Below, piece by piece: positions 1 to 9,413 of a stretch of 64,000 nucleotides of DNA (the stretch's first letter is position 1; each line of letters begins with the position of its first letter). The stretch is from positions 2,101,119 through 2,165,118 of the forward strand of contig CANLRI010000001.1 of assembly GCA_947493585.1 (NCBI GenBank), given 5' to 3'. Source of the DNA: an uncultured Planococcus sp. Lineage in GTDB: Bacteria > Bacillota > Bacilli > Bacillales_A > Planococcaceae. The notes beneath the pieces were generated by a model. The model was given only the letters and a program-made list of their open reading frames with translations, made no database searches and was not told the DNA's origin. The translations under genes were made by a program, and so were the position numbers.

Positions 1-1
1 A

Positions 2-790
2 AGCAATACCGAATTGCTCGCTTTTTTGAAAGCCGACCATTTGCTGGTCGGTATCGATGATTATTCCGACTGGCCAAAAAGCATTGAAGGACTTCCCCGC
101 CTTGGACCAGACCTGTCTATCCGCATGGATGAAGTCGAAGCCCTTGCACCAGACCTTGTATTGGCATCGCTCAGCGTACCCGGCATGGAGAAGAATATTG
201 AAGAGCTCGAAAAACGCAAGATTCCGCATCTTATCCTCGATCCCCAATCGCTTGCGGATATCCGAAGTGACCTGGAGGCAGTCGCCGAAGCCATCCATTT
301 CGATAGCTCGCACGTGCTCGCGGAATATGACGCCGCCATCGCCGAACTGAAAAAGCGCGGAGATAGTGCCACTTCCTCCCCGTCCCTGTACTGGGAATGG
401 TGGCCAAAACCCGTATTCACTCCAGGAGGCATCAATTGGCTTAGTGAAATCAGCCGGCTGGTCGGCGCCCGCAATTGTTTCGAAGATGAGGAAACTGCGA
501 ACATCCAAACAGACTGGGAAGCCGTGAGAGAACGCGAGCCAGATTTTATTTTGCTCGCTTGGGTCGGCATTATGACATCGAAAGTCAAACCGGAACTCGT
601 ATTGAAACGACCGGACTGGAAATCGATGAAAGCGATCGAACAGATCCATGTCATGGAAGAAGCTTTGTTTTGCCGGCCCTCCCCAAGGCTGATTGAAGGG
701 GCCATCAAGCTCGGCAAATTGGTCCACCCACAAGCATTCGGGGATTTTCCGCTCCCTTCCTTCATTAAAGAAAAGCAATCGCATGTATAA
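2..790 (+). CDS. Cobalamin/siderophore-type ABC transporter substrate-binding protein (5' end cut off by the window)
   Basis: The frame is open back to base 2 and reads SNTELLAFL before VGIDDYSDWP, so the true start is outside the window; the TTG at 14 is not the start. The SNTE...VGIDDYSDWP stretch, followed by PDLVLAS and later EPDFILLAW, is typical of the BtuF/FecB periplasmic-binding fold (COG0614), which captures corrinoid or Fe-siderophore outside the membrane and hands it to an ABC permease. The signal peptide and any lipobox are missing, so anchoring cannot be judged. No permease or ATPase gene lies downstream; the gene ends at a terminator facing a convergent stress gene. Family is clear, substrate is inferred. 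Confidence 0.8.
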   Translation, partial: SNTELLAFLKADHLLVGIDDYSDWPKSIEGLPRLGPDLSIRMDEVEALAPDLVLASLSVPGMEKNIEELEKRKIPHLILDPQSLADIRSDLEAVAEAIHFDSSHVLAEYDAAIAELKKRGDSATSSPSLYWEWWPKPVFTPGGINWLSEISRLVGARNCFEDEETANIQTDWEAVREREPDFILLAWVGIMTSKVKPELVLKRPDWKSMKAIEQIHVMEEALFCRPSPRLIEGAIKLGKLVHPQAFGDFPLPSFIKEKQSHV

Positions 791-801
791 TGCAAGAATA
801 C

Positions 802-838
802 AAAACCCCACGCCGCTTAACAGCGCCGCGGGGTTTTA
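802..838. terminator. Bidirectional terminator between the binding protein and the stress gene
   Basis: AAAACCCC and GGGGTTTT arms flank a GC-rich loop between two converging genes. The run of T on one side and A on the other fits termination in both directions. Confidence 0.7.
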
Positions 839-853
839 TTGGTCTATCCAAAC

Positions 854-1402
854 TTATAGCCGGTCGCGCCCCGGCCCGGCATCACCGCGAATATTCGTTG
901 AGCGTTCCGTGCCGATCAACGGATCTTCGTTGTCGGTGAACCGGTCCGTATTATTGCGGTCGGACTGGTTCGTTTCATCGTCCTCCAACAAGATGAGAAT
1001 CCGGCCTTCCTTGAACTGGGCTTCGTAGCTTTTGGCTTCTTCTTCCGGAACGCCGAGACCGACCAATGCACCGGCTATTCCGCCGACGCCCGCTCCGGCT
1101 GCCGCTCCTGCAAGACCTGCTGCGATTGGCCCGGCTGCTACGATCGGTCCAATGCCTGGAATTGCCAGCGCGCCGAGGCCGGCCAAAATGCCGCCGAGAC
1201 CGCCGAGCGCGCCGCCTGTAGCCGCACCAGCTGCTGCGCCTTCGCCAGCTTGCGTCCCGGTTTCTTCGGTTATATGCGCCACGTCTCTTTTATCTTTGCT
1301 AAGAACCGAAATGTCTTCGTCGCGATAGCCTTGCCGCTGAAGATCCTTGATGACTTCCACCGCTTCCATTTCTGTTCCGTATGATCCGACAACTCGTGAC
1401 AT
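854..1402 (-). CDS. General stress protein, YflT/17M-like with glycine-zipper core
   Basis: About 182 residues. The N-terminus (VVGSYGTEMEAVEVIKDLQ, then DEDISVLSK) is the YflT-type general stress protein 17M domain. A long Gly/Ala-rich hydrophobic centre (residues ~55-115) is glycine-zipper-like, and the C-terminus is hydrophilic (EGRILILLEDDE, then an Asp/Asn/Arg-rich tail). I chose the ATG at 1402 because AAAAGGAGG sits 9 bases before it; an in-frame ATG at 1411 abuts the same ribosome site and is too close. A SigB-like promoter lies upstream. The exact biochemical function of this family is not known; a stress role is inferred from family and promoter. Confidence 0.75.
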   Translation of the reverse strand: MSRVVGSYGTEMEAVEVIKDLQRQGYRDEDISVLSKDKRDVAHITEETGTQAGEGAAAGAATGGALGGLGGILAGLGALAIPGIGPIVAAGPIAAGLAGAAAGAGVGGIAGALVGLGVPEEEAKSYEAQFKEGRILILLEDDETNQSDRNNTDRFTDNEDPLIGTERSTNIRGDAGPGRDRL

Positions 1403-1455
1403 GTTGTTCATCCTCCTTTTAATGGCTTCAAGTCACCACGTATCTAGTGATTGTC

Positions 1456-1480
1456 TTTCCCCGTCAAAGAGGCAATAAAC
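1456..1480 (-). promoter_or_regulatory. SigB-like promoter of the stress gene
   Basis: On the minus strand GTTTAT, 13 bases, GGGAAA. This fits the general stress sigma-B pattern GTTT-N13-15-GGGWAW and is about 50 bases before the stress gene. Confidence 0.5.
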
Positions 1481-1493
1481 CTGTGCCTGCACG

Positions 1494-1524
1494 CAAAAAG
1501 CTGCTTGCGGATGCAAGCAGCTCT
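1494..1524 (-). terminator. tyrS terminator
   Basis: Minus-strand stem AGCTGCTTGC / GCAAGCAGCT with a four-base loop, followed by TTTTTG, immediately after tyrS. Confidence 0.85.
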
Positions 1525-1529
1525 TGTGA

Positions 1530-2819
<1,290 letters not shown>

Positions 2820-2837
2820 TCACTTGATTGCTGGGAC

Positions 2838-3065
2838 ACAAAAAAGCCCCTGCATGAAATTCATGCAGGGACGCATATGCGCGGTACCACCCAGCTTGAA
2901 GGACGCATCCTCCCACTCGAATGTGCCAGACGGGGCACTTCCGCAAACTCCAGGCCTGTAATTCGACGCATGCATTTTGGCCGGTTTGCACCTTCCACCG
3001 GCTCTCTGGTTTCAAAATTGCATGCCCTACTGCGGGCCCTTCTCCGTTTGATTATGAAGATTCTA
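2838..3065 (-). promoter_or_regulatory. T-box riboswitch of tyrS (Tyr specifier UAC)
   Basis: The minus-strand leader contains the T-box AAGCTGGGTGGTACCGCG (2879-2896), then a strong hairpin (CCCTGCATGAA / TTCATGCAGGG, 2841-2870) with a T run. Upstream are an AGTA bulge, an AGAGAGC segment and GAATTACA, in which TAC (2958-2960) is in the specifier position. Uncharged tRNA-Tyr is expected to stabilise the antiterminator and allow tyrS transcription. Confidence 0.92.
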
Positions 3066-3071
3066 TACTGT

Positions 3072-3099
3072 AGTGTACTTGAATCCTAAAGATTGTCAA
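3072..3099 (-). promoter_or_regulatory. tyrS promoter
   Basis: TTGACA (3094-3099), 16 bases, TACACT (3072-3077) on the minus strand, just before the T-box leader. It lies back to back with the PBP promoter. Confidence 0.65.
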
Positions 3100-3104
3100 T
3101 ATCT

Positions 3105-3134
3105 TTCGTTTCAATTATCGGATTATGCTATAAT
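3105..3134 (+). promoter_or_regulatory. Candidate promoter of the class A PBP gene
   Basis: A perfect TATAAT at 3129-3134 lies about 27 bases before the GTG start. The -35 (TTCGTT, spacer 18) is weak. It is divergent from the tyrS promoter. Confidence 0.5.
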
Positions 3135-3161
3135 GAAAAAGATTTTTAGGAGGGGGATAAT

Positions 3162-6100
3162 GTGCAAGATAAATTAAGAAGATGGTTATTGAAGGCAGAG
3201 GAAACAACCGATAGATGGACTTCCCACAAGTGGTTCAAGCGTTTTAAAATTACCACGGGTGTCATTTGGAATTTGGCAATCATTCTAACTATTATACTGG
3301 TGGCAGGCGGCGTATTTGCCGCATCGGCAGGAGCCGGCTATTTCGCTTCACTGGTGGACGAAGAACAGCTGCGGACAGAAGATGAAATGCTGTCGGACAT
3401 CTATAGTTATGAAGAAACTTCCCAATTGTACTTCGCCGACAATACCTACCTTGGCAAATTGCAGACCGATCTTGACCGAGAAGAAACGACTTTGGAAGAT
3501 GTCTCCGACATGGCCATCGACGCAGTTCTGGCTACGGAAGATGAATATTTTTATGAACATGAAGGAATTGTCCCGAAAGCGATCATGCGTGGCTTGTTCC
3601 AGGATGTCTCCAATTCGGACAGCCAAACTGGCGGATCGACTTTGACACAGCAATTGATAAAAAACCAAATTTTGACAAATGAAGTGTCATACGAACGAAA
3701 AGCAAAGGAAATTCTTTTGGCCATGCGCCTTGAGAAATTCATGAACAAAGAAGATATTATGGAAGCTTATTTGAACATCATTCCATACGGCCGAAATTCA
3801 GCGGGCACGAACATCGCAGGCATCGAAACCGCAGCAAAAGGCATATTCGATGTGCCAGCTAGCGAGTTGAACTTGCCGCAAGCGGCGTTTATTGCCGGAA
3901 TCCCGAAAGCGCCATTTAGCTATACGCCATATGCATCAGGCGGCGACTTGAAAGACGAAGCTGGCCTGGAACCCGGCCTTGACCGGATGAGAACGGTGCT
4001 CTACCGCATGCTTGAAACCGGTTATATCACGGAAGCTGAATATGACGAAGCTTTGGAATACGATCTCGTTGCTGATTTCAGGGAAGGCGAATCCCGTTCA
4101 TACGATGAATTCCCTTATGTGACGGCAGAGCTTGAGAAACGCGCCACCCGCATCATCATGGACGTCTTGGCGGAACAAAACGGCGTAGAACCTGAAACGC
4201 TTGACCAAGACCAAAACTTGTACGAAGAATATGCGATTCTGGCAGACCGCGCTGTGCGGTCGAACGGCTACCGCATCCATTCCAGCATCAATAAAGACTT
4301 ATACGAAGCACAAGAAGAAACACAGAAAGCCTATCAAGGATACGGTACGACCCTATCCGAAGATTATATTGATGAAGACGGCGAAACGAAAACCCGCCAG
4401 TTGCCAGTACAGGTCGGCAGTGTCACCTTAGAAAACGACACCGGCCGGATCTTGAGCTTTATCGGCGGGCGTAACCATGAAATCGAGAACTTGAACCACG
4501 CCACGCAAGCCTACCGCTCGATCGGATCGACGGTTAAGCCATTGCTTGTTTATGGCCCGGCATTGGAAAACGGCGTGATTGGCGCCGGCAGCCCAGTGGT
4601 CGATGTGAAATTCACATTAAACGATAACGGCAATCCTTATGAACCAACCAACTTCGTTCCGACGAGTGAACAAGGCATCATGCCTGCGCGTGATGCGCTC
4701 GCGCAATCACAGAACTTACCTGCTTTGCGTTTGTTTGCGCAAATGCGCGACGAAATGCCAATCCAGTATTTGATCGATAATGGCTTCTCGCGTGTAGATG
4801 AAGCCGACGGCGTCGTTTCTTCGGCACTTGGCGGCGGCATCGAAGGATCCGTTGAAGAAGTTGCCAACGCCTACGCCACGTTAGCAAACGGCGGCAAGCA
4901 TATGGAAACGACGATGATCGACAAAATTGAAGATGCAGATGGCAATGTCATTTACGAACACGAAGTTGAAGCAAAAGACGTGTTCACATCTCAAGCGTCT
5001 TATGTATTGACCGATATGCTGCGCGACGTCTTTAAGACAGACCGCGGAACAGCCAACCGTGCAAACGGCATGCTGAAGTTCAATGCGGATTTTGCAGGCA
5101 AGACCGGAACTACACAAGAAACACGTGACGTCTGGCTCGTCGGCTACAACCCGAACATCACAATGGGCGTGTGGCTCGGTTATGACAAAGAGCGCTATTC
5201 ATTGGATAATTTCAGAAACCAGAATTTGCAACCTTCTGTCCGTGTCAACCAATTATGGGCGAACTTGATGAATACCACCTATGATGTTGCACCTGACGCT
5301 ATCGGTTCAGGAGACAAATTCCAGGAACCAGAAGGCGTCGTCACTCGCTCATTCTGCGGAATTTCCGGATACGCACCGAATGATGCTTGTCAAAAAGCAG
5401 GCCTAGTCCGTTCCGACTTATTCATCGCTGATGCCATGACGCCAAAAGATGGCGATGACAGCTTGAGCAGCGGTTCGTACACAACTATTAATGGCAAACG
5501 CTATGCTGCTTTGTCGAATACACCAAGTGAATTTGTATCAGGCGGCGGCCTCGGCGTATCGGAAGAATATGTTGACCGCATGCTCGCTCCATTTGGCGGA
5601 GATGCAGGAAAATTATTCCCTGGCAGTTCACGATTCAGCAATGTCGTCTCTAGCGCCAAGTTCGATGCAGACAGCGCAGCCCCTGCACCGGTCGGAACAT
5701 CAATCAATGGACGCACAATCACTTGGAGTGATTCCGCATCCAATGATGTCGTCGGCTATCGTGTATTCCGCGGCGGCAGCAGAGTCTCATCTGTTTCCGA
5801 ATCGAGCAGCAACTCCTACACTGCACCTGGCCCTGGAACGTACACTGTCGTCGCAGTAGACATTACAGGCCGTCAATCGGCAGCCTCTAATAGCGTAACG
5901 ATTGAAGCGCCAAAACCGGAACCTGCTCCTGAACCAGATCCTGAACCAGAAGCAGATCCTGCACCGGAACCGGAAAGAGAAGAAACTCCGGCACCATCGC
6001 AAGAAACAGAAAGACAAGAGCCTGAAGAAGAACCGGCTGAGGAAGAACCTGCCGAAGAAACTCCAGCTCCGGAAGAACCAGAAGAAGAACCTGAAGAAGA

Positions 6101-6191
6101 GGAAGAAGCGCCAGCTGAAGAACCGGAACAACCAGAAGAGCCTTCAGAACCGGACACAGAAGCTCCAGATAGCGAAGAAGACGCAGCATAA
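3162..6191 (+). CDS. Class A penicillin-binding protein (PBP1A/1B type)
   Basis: 1009 residues; GTG start with AGGAGGGGG six bases upstream. It polymerises and cross-links peptidoglycan at the outer membrane face. Order: cytoplasmic N-terminus, one membrane segment (~31-60), GT51 transglycosylase with TEDEYFYEHEG (Glu126) and GGSTLTQQ (157-164), then the transpeptidase with catalytic S456-T-V-K459, S516-Q-N and K647-T-G. After the catalytic part comes a fibronectin type III-like module (~840-905) and an extreme Pro/Glu-rich tail of roughly 100 residues to the end. All catalytic motifs are intact. ponA/pbp-type gene; the acidic tail is longer and more monotonous than the core family needs. Confidence 0.95.
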   Translation: MQDKLRRWLLKAEETTDRWTSHKWFKRFKITTGVIWNLAIILTIILVAGGVFAASAGAGYFASLVDEEQLRTEDEMLSDIYSYEETSQLYFADNTYLGKLQTDLDREETTLEDVSDMAIDAVLATEDEYFYEHEGIVPKAIMRGLFQDVSNSDSQTGGSTLTQQLIKNQILTNEVSYERKAKEILLAMRLEKFMNKEDIMEAYLNIIPYGRNSAGTNIAGIETAAKGIFDVPASELNLPQAAFIAGIPKAPFSYTPYASGGDLKDEAGLEPGLDRMRTVLYRMLETGYITEAEYDEALEYDLVADFREGESRSYDEFPYVTAELEKRATRIIMDVLAEQNGVEPETLDQDQNLYEEYAILADRAVRSNGYRIHSSINKDLYEAQEETQKAYQGYGTTLSEDYIDEDGETKTRQLPVQVGSVTLENDTGRILSFIGGRNHEIENLNHATQAYRSIGSTVKPLLVYGPALENGVIGAGSPVVDVKFTLNDNGNPYEPTNFVPTSEQGIMPARDALAQSQNLPALRLFAQMRDEMPIQYLIDNGFSRVDEADGVVSSALGGGIEGSVEEVANAYATLANGGKHMETTMIDKIEDADGNVIYEHEVEAKDVFTSQASYVLTDMLRDVFKTDRGTANRANGMLKFNADFAGKTGTTQETRDVWLVGYNPNITMGVWLGYDKERYSLDNFRNQNLQPSVRVNQLWANLMNTTYDVAPDAIGSGDKFQEPEGVVTRSFCGISGYAPNDACQKAGLVRSDLFIADAMTPKDGDDSLSSGSYTTINGKRYAALSNTPSEFVSGGGLGVSEEYVDRMLAPFGGDAGKLFPGSSRFSNVVSSAKFDADSAAPAPVGTSINGRTITWSDSASNDVVGYRVFRGGSRVSSVSESSSNSYTAPGPGTYTVVAVDITGRQSAASNSVTIEAPKPEPAPEPDPEPEADPAPEPEREETPAPSQETERQEPEEEPAEEEPAEETPAPEEPEEEPEEEEEAPAEEPEQPEEPSEPDTEAPDSEEDAA

Positions 6192-6198
6192 AAACATG

Positions 6199-6234
6199 AA
6201 AAAAGCCCATCTGCAAATGCAGATGGGCTTTTTC
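6199..6234. terminator. Bidirectional terminator between the PBP gene and acsA
   Basis: AAAAAAGCCCATCTGC / GCAGATGGGCTTTTTC around a four-base loop between convergent genes. Confidence 0.9.
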
Positions 6235-7956
6235 TTAATCTTCCATTGTAGACAAATCGCCAGTTGGCAGATCCAACTCCCAAGCTTTCAAGACACGGCG
6301 CATGATTTTTCCGCTTCGCGTTTTCGGCAGCTTGTCTTTAAATTCGATTTCGCGCGGCGCTGCGTGTGCGGCCAGTTCTTTCTTAACGAACTGCCTGATT
6401 TCTTCGATCAATTCGTCTGATGGCTCATAACCTTCGACAAGCGCGACGAATGCTTTGATGATTTCTCCGCGTACCGGGTCAGGTTTGCCGATGACACCCG
6501 CTTCAGCAACTGCAGGATGTTCGAGCAATTTGCTTTCCACTTCAAATGGCCCAACACGCTCGCCTGAAGTCATGATGACATCGTCCACTCTTCCCTGGAA
6601 CCAGAAATACCCGTCCTCGTCCATATAAGCCGAATCACCGGACACATACCATTCATCATTCAAGAAATAGGAATCGTATTTTTGCGGGTTGTTCCAGATT
6701 TGGCGCATCATGGATGGCCAACCTTTTTTAATCGCCAGGTTGCCCATTTGGTTGGCTGGTAATTCCTTGCCTTGGTCATCGACAATCGCCGCTTGAACGC
6801 CTGGGATCGGTTTACCCATCGAGCCTGGCTTGATCGCCATCGACGGGTAATTACAAATGACTTGTGCACCCGTTTCCGTCATCCACCAGGTATCGTGAAT
6901 CCGTTTATCGAAAACTTGTGCTCCCCACTTGACGACTTCGGGGTTTAACGGTTCACCTACGGATAAAACGTGGCGCAATGTCGACAGGTCGTATTCTTTC
7001 ACCAATGCATCCCCTGCCCCCATCAACATGCGGAATGCTGTCGGGGCGCTGTACCAGACAGTGACACCGAAATCTTCGATCGCCTGGTACCAAGCATCCG
7101 GAGAGAAGCGGCCGCCGAGAATGACAGTCGTGACACCATTCAGCCACGGTGAGAACACGCCGTACGCCGTTCCCGTTACCCAGCCCGGGTCAGCTGTGCA
7201 CCAGTATATATCCTGCTCCTGGAAATCCAACACCCATTTGCCTGTTTGGTATTGCTGCACCATCGCATATTGCGCATGCAGGACGCCTTTTGGTTTCCCA
7301 GTAGAACCGGATGTATAATGCAGAACCAATCCATCTTCTTTTTCGAGCCATTCGACATCGAATTTATCCGAGCAAGAATCGAGATGCTTAAGCACATCGA
7401 CATGTCCCCCGCTCTCTTCTGCCCCTTCCGCTCCTACGAGGAAGATCGTCTTCAAGTTGGGAAGGCGGTCTTTCGGGATGCGCGGAAGCAATTCAGGCGT
7501 CGTAATGATCGCTTTAGCATCGCTGTCATCCAGACGGTCGTAAATTGCCCCTTCCATGAATGCTTCAAATAACGGCCCAACGATCAAGCCCATCTTCAAT
7601 GCACCGAACATGAGGAAATACAGTTCCGGCGAGCGCGGCATGAAGATAAAGATGCGATCTCCTTTTTCCAGGTCGGAATGCGATTTCAAAAGATTCGCCG
7701 CGCGGTTCGTCATACGCTTCATCTCATAGAATGTGTAGGTTTCATGACGATGCTGGTCTTTATAATAAAGAGCGACTTTGTTTTTGCGGTCCGATTCAGC
7801 ATGGCGGTCAATCGCCTCATGGGCCATATTGATTTTTCCGGTTTGAGACCAGCTGAACTCTTTTTCAACTTCCGACCAATCGAAACCCGCCGACTGCTCT
7901 TCGTAATTATGTAAGTAATGCTCCCCTGGTTTTGCTGGTAACGCTTCCACTTTCAC
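6235..7956 (-). CDS. acsA: Acetyl-CoA synthetase (acetate-CoA ligase)
   Basis: Converts acetate, ATP and CoA to acetyl-CoA through acetyl-AMP. About 573 residues, the length of B. subtilis AcsA. The adenylate-forming core motif YTSGSTGKPKG is present, as are GRVDDVIMTSGERVG in the hinge region and PKTRSGKIMRR near the end, where Lys550 corresponds to the residue acetylated by AcuA. I chose GTG 7956 because AAAGGGTG lies at proper spacing and the protein then begins in register with the family; GTG 7965 is three codons longer and overlaps the ribosome site. It is divergent from acuABC, the known control system for this enzyme. Confidence 0.95.
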   Translation of the reverse strand: MKVEALPAKPGEHYLHNYEEQSAGFDWSEVEKEFSWSQTGKINMAHEAIDRHAESDRKNKVALYYKDQHRHETYTFYEMKRMTNRAANLLKSHSDLEKGDRIFIFMPRSPELYFLMFGALKMGLIVGPLFEAFMEGAIYDRLDDSDAKAIITTPELLPRIPKDRLPNLKTIFLVGAEGAEESGGHVDVLKHLDSCSDKFDVEWLEKEDGLVLHYTSGSTGKPKGVLHAQYAMVQQYQTGKWVLDFQEQDIYWCTADPGWVTGTAYGVFSPWLNGVTTVILGGRFSPDAWYQAIEDFGVTVWYSAPTAFRMLMGAGDALVKEYDLSTLRHVLSVGEPLNPEVVKWGAQVFDKRIHDTWWMTETGAQVICNYPSMAIKPGSMGKPIPGVQAAIVDDQGKELPANQMGNLAIKKGWPSMMRQIWNNPQKYDSYFLNDEWYVSGDSAYMDEDGYFWFQGRVDDVIMTSGERVGPFEVESKLLEHPAVAEAGVIGKPDPVRGEIIKAFVALVEGYEPSDELIEEIRQFVKKELAAHAAPREIEFKDKLPKTRSGKIMRRVLKAWELDLPTGDLSTMED

Positions 7957-8061
7957 ATAAATCACCCTTTCCCTTTGGTTCTCTATATTCTACATCAACC
8001 TGGAAGGGAAATGCTAATAATTTTAATTCTTTAGAAAATACGGTGTATTTATCCAAGCAAC

Positions 8062-8091
8062 TTTCATTTCCTCATGGCCTTCATGTATAAT
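8062..8091 (+). promoter_or_regulatory. Candidate promoter of acuABC
   Basis: TTTCAT, 18 bases, TATAAT (8086-8091), about 28 bases before the acuA start. The -10 is perfect and the -35 weak. Confidence 0.5.
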
Positions 8092-8119
8092 GAAGCTAAT
8101 TGCAACCACAGGCGGTGAA

Positions 8120-8755
8120 ATGATGGAACATAAGAAGACGTATAATGCGATGGAATTGAAAACGAAACACGGGCGGCTCATCATCGAAGGGCCGGTCCCA
8201 TCAAAGGAATTGAAAGAGCTTGATTTCCACGAGGATTTGGTCGCTTTTCGCCCACCGGAACAGCAGCATAAAGCCATTACCGATATTGCGGATTTGCCGG
8301 AAGGCCGCATATTGATTGCCCGCGACCAAAACATGATTGTCGGGTATGTTACATACCTTTATCCCGATCCACTCGAGCGCTGGTCTGAAGGAAAGATGGA
8401 AAACTTGATCGAGCTCGGCGCGATCGAAGTCATTCCGAAATACCGCGGTGCCGGTGTCGGTAAAGCATTACTGCAAGTATCGATGATGGATGATGCCTTT
8501 AACGATTTCATCGTCATCACAACCGAATATTATTGGCATTGGGATTTAAAAGGGACAGGTCTTAACGTATGGGAATACCGAAAGATCATGGAGAAAATGA
8601 TGCAAGCAGGCGGACTTGAATATTTCGCGACCGATGATCCAGAAATCAGCTCGCATCCAGCCAACACGTTGATGGCGCGCATCGGTTCTCGCGTCGATCC
8701 AGAATCGGTCCAGAAGTTCGACCAACTGCGTTTCATGAACCGCTATATGTACTGA
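8120..8755 (+). CDS. acuA: Protein acetyltransferase AcuA (GNAT family)
   Basis: About 211 residues. It is expected to acetylate the active-site lysine of AcsA with acetyl-CoA and so switch acetate activation off. The GNAT acetyl-CoA loop RGAGVGKALL is preceded by ELGAIEVIPKY; conserved AcuA stretches such as YPDPLERWSEG and TEYYWHWDLKG are present. An upstream ATG-like start is possible, but AGGCGGTG lies just before the ATG pair at 8120/8123. First gene of acuABC, transcribed away from its target acsA. Confidence 0.93.
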   Translation: MMEHKKTYNAMELKTKHGRLIIEGPVPSKELKELDFHEDLVAFRPPEQQHKAITDIADLPEGRILIARDQNMIVGYVTYLYPDPLERWSEGKMENLIELGAIEVIPKYRGAGVGKALLQVSMMDDAFNDFIVITTEYYWHWDLKGTGLNVWEYRKIMEKMMQAGGLEYFATDDPEISSHPANTLMARIGSRVDPESVQKFDQLRFMNRYMY

Positions 8756-8774
8756 TGACCAAAGGGGTGTTTGT

Positions 8775-9413
8775 ATGCTAGTAGAAGAAATCATGAAGAA
8801 GGATGTTTTCACGCTGCGCTCAGACCAGACCGTCCAAGACGTACTGGATTTGTTCGAAGAAAAACGGATTCGCCATGCTCCCATCGTCGATGATGGAAGA
8901 GTGGTCGGCATCGTTACCGACCGCGATTTGAAAGATGCCATGCCTTCCATGTTCACGGTATCCCCGAAAGGCGAACCGTATAAAAAGAAAGTGTCGGAGA
9001 TCATGACCAAAAATCCGATGATCGCCCACCCGCTCGATTTTGTCGAAGAGATCGCCTTGCTTTTCTATGAACAGAAGATCGGCTGCCTGCCGGTCGTCAG
9101 CCAAAATGAACTTGTCGGCTTTCTGACGGAAACCGACTTGCTGTATACCTATATCGAATTGACCGGCGCACACCAGCCCGGCTCCCAAATCGAAATCAAA
9201 GTCCCAAACCGCTCAGGTGCACTTTATGAAGTGAGCAAAGTGTTCTATGAGCACAAAGTCAATGTCCTGAGCGTCCTCGTCTATCCGGACCGGCAAGATA
9301 ATGCCAATAAGATCTTGGCTTTCCGCATCAAAACGATGAACCCCATCCCTATTATTGAAGATCTGCGCAAAGAAGGTTTCGATGTCTTATGGCCGAATCT
9401 CATGCAGGAATGA
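8775..9413 (+). CDS. acuB: Acetoin utilization protein AcuB (two CBS domains plus ACT domain)
   Basis: 212 residues. Two CBS motifs form a nucleotide-sensing pair: residues ~1-60 (VEEIMKKDVFTL...RIRHAPIVDDG) and ~75-132 (VSEIMTKNPMIA...KIGCLPVV). An ACT-like domain follows (~140-212, IEIKVPNRSGALYEVSKVF). The exact role of AcuB is unresolved in the family; it probably senses a ligand for the acetylation switch. AAAGGGGTG precedes the ATG. The stop codon overlaps the acuC start (ATGA), suggesting coupled translation. Confidence 0.93.
   Translation: MLVEEIMKKDVFTLRSDQTVQDVLDLFEEKRIRHAPIVDDGRVVGIVTDRDLKDAMPSMFTVSPKGEPYKKKVSEIMTKNPMIAHPLDFVEEIALLFYEQKIGCLPVVSQNELVGFLTETDLLYTYIELTGAHQPGSQIEIKVPNRSGALYEVSKVFYEHKVNVLSVLVYPDRQDNANKILAFRIKTMNPIPIIEDLRKEGFDVLWPNLMQE

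Noticed and set aside
61..795. Long open frame antisense to the BtuF-like gene
   Set aside because: It mirrors the real gene in a shadow frame; no ribosome site and no recognisable family.
5787..6420. Several open frames over the Pro/Glu tail of the PBP (Phe-, Ser- or Lys-rich)
   Set aside because: Low-complexity codons leave all frames open; the composition is a shadow of the acidic tail.
7957..8119. cre site between acsA and acuA
   Set aside because: Searched for the WTGNNARCGNWWWCAW pattern by eye on both strands; no acceptable match, only an unrelated inverted repeat.
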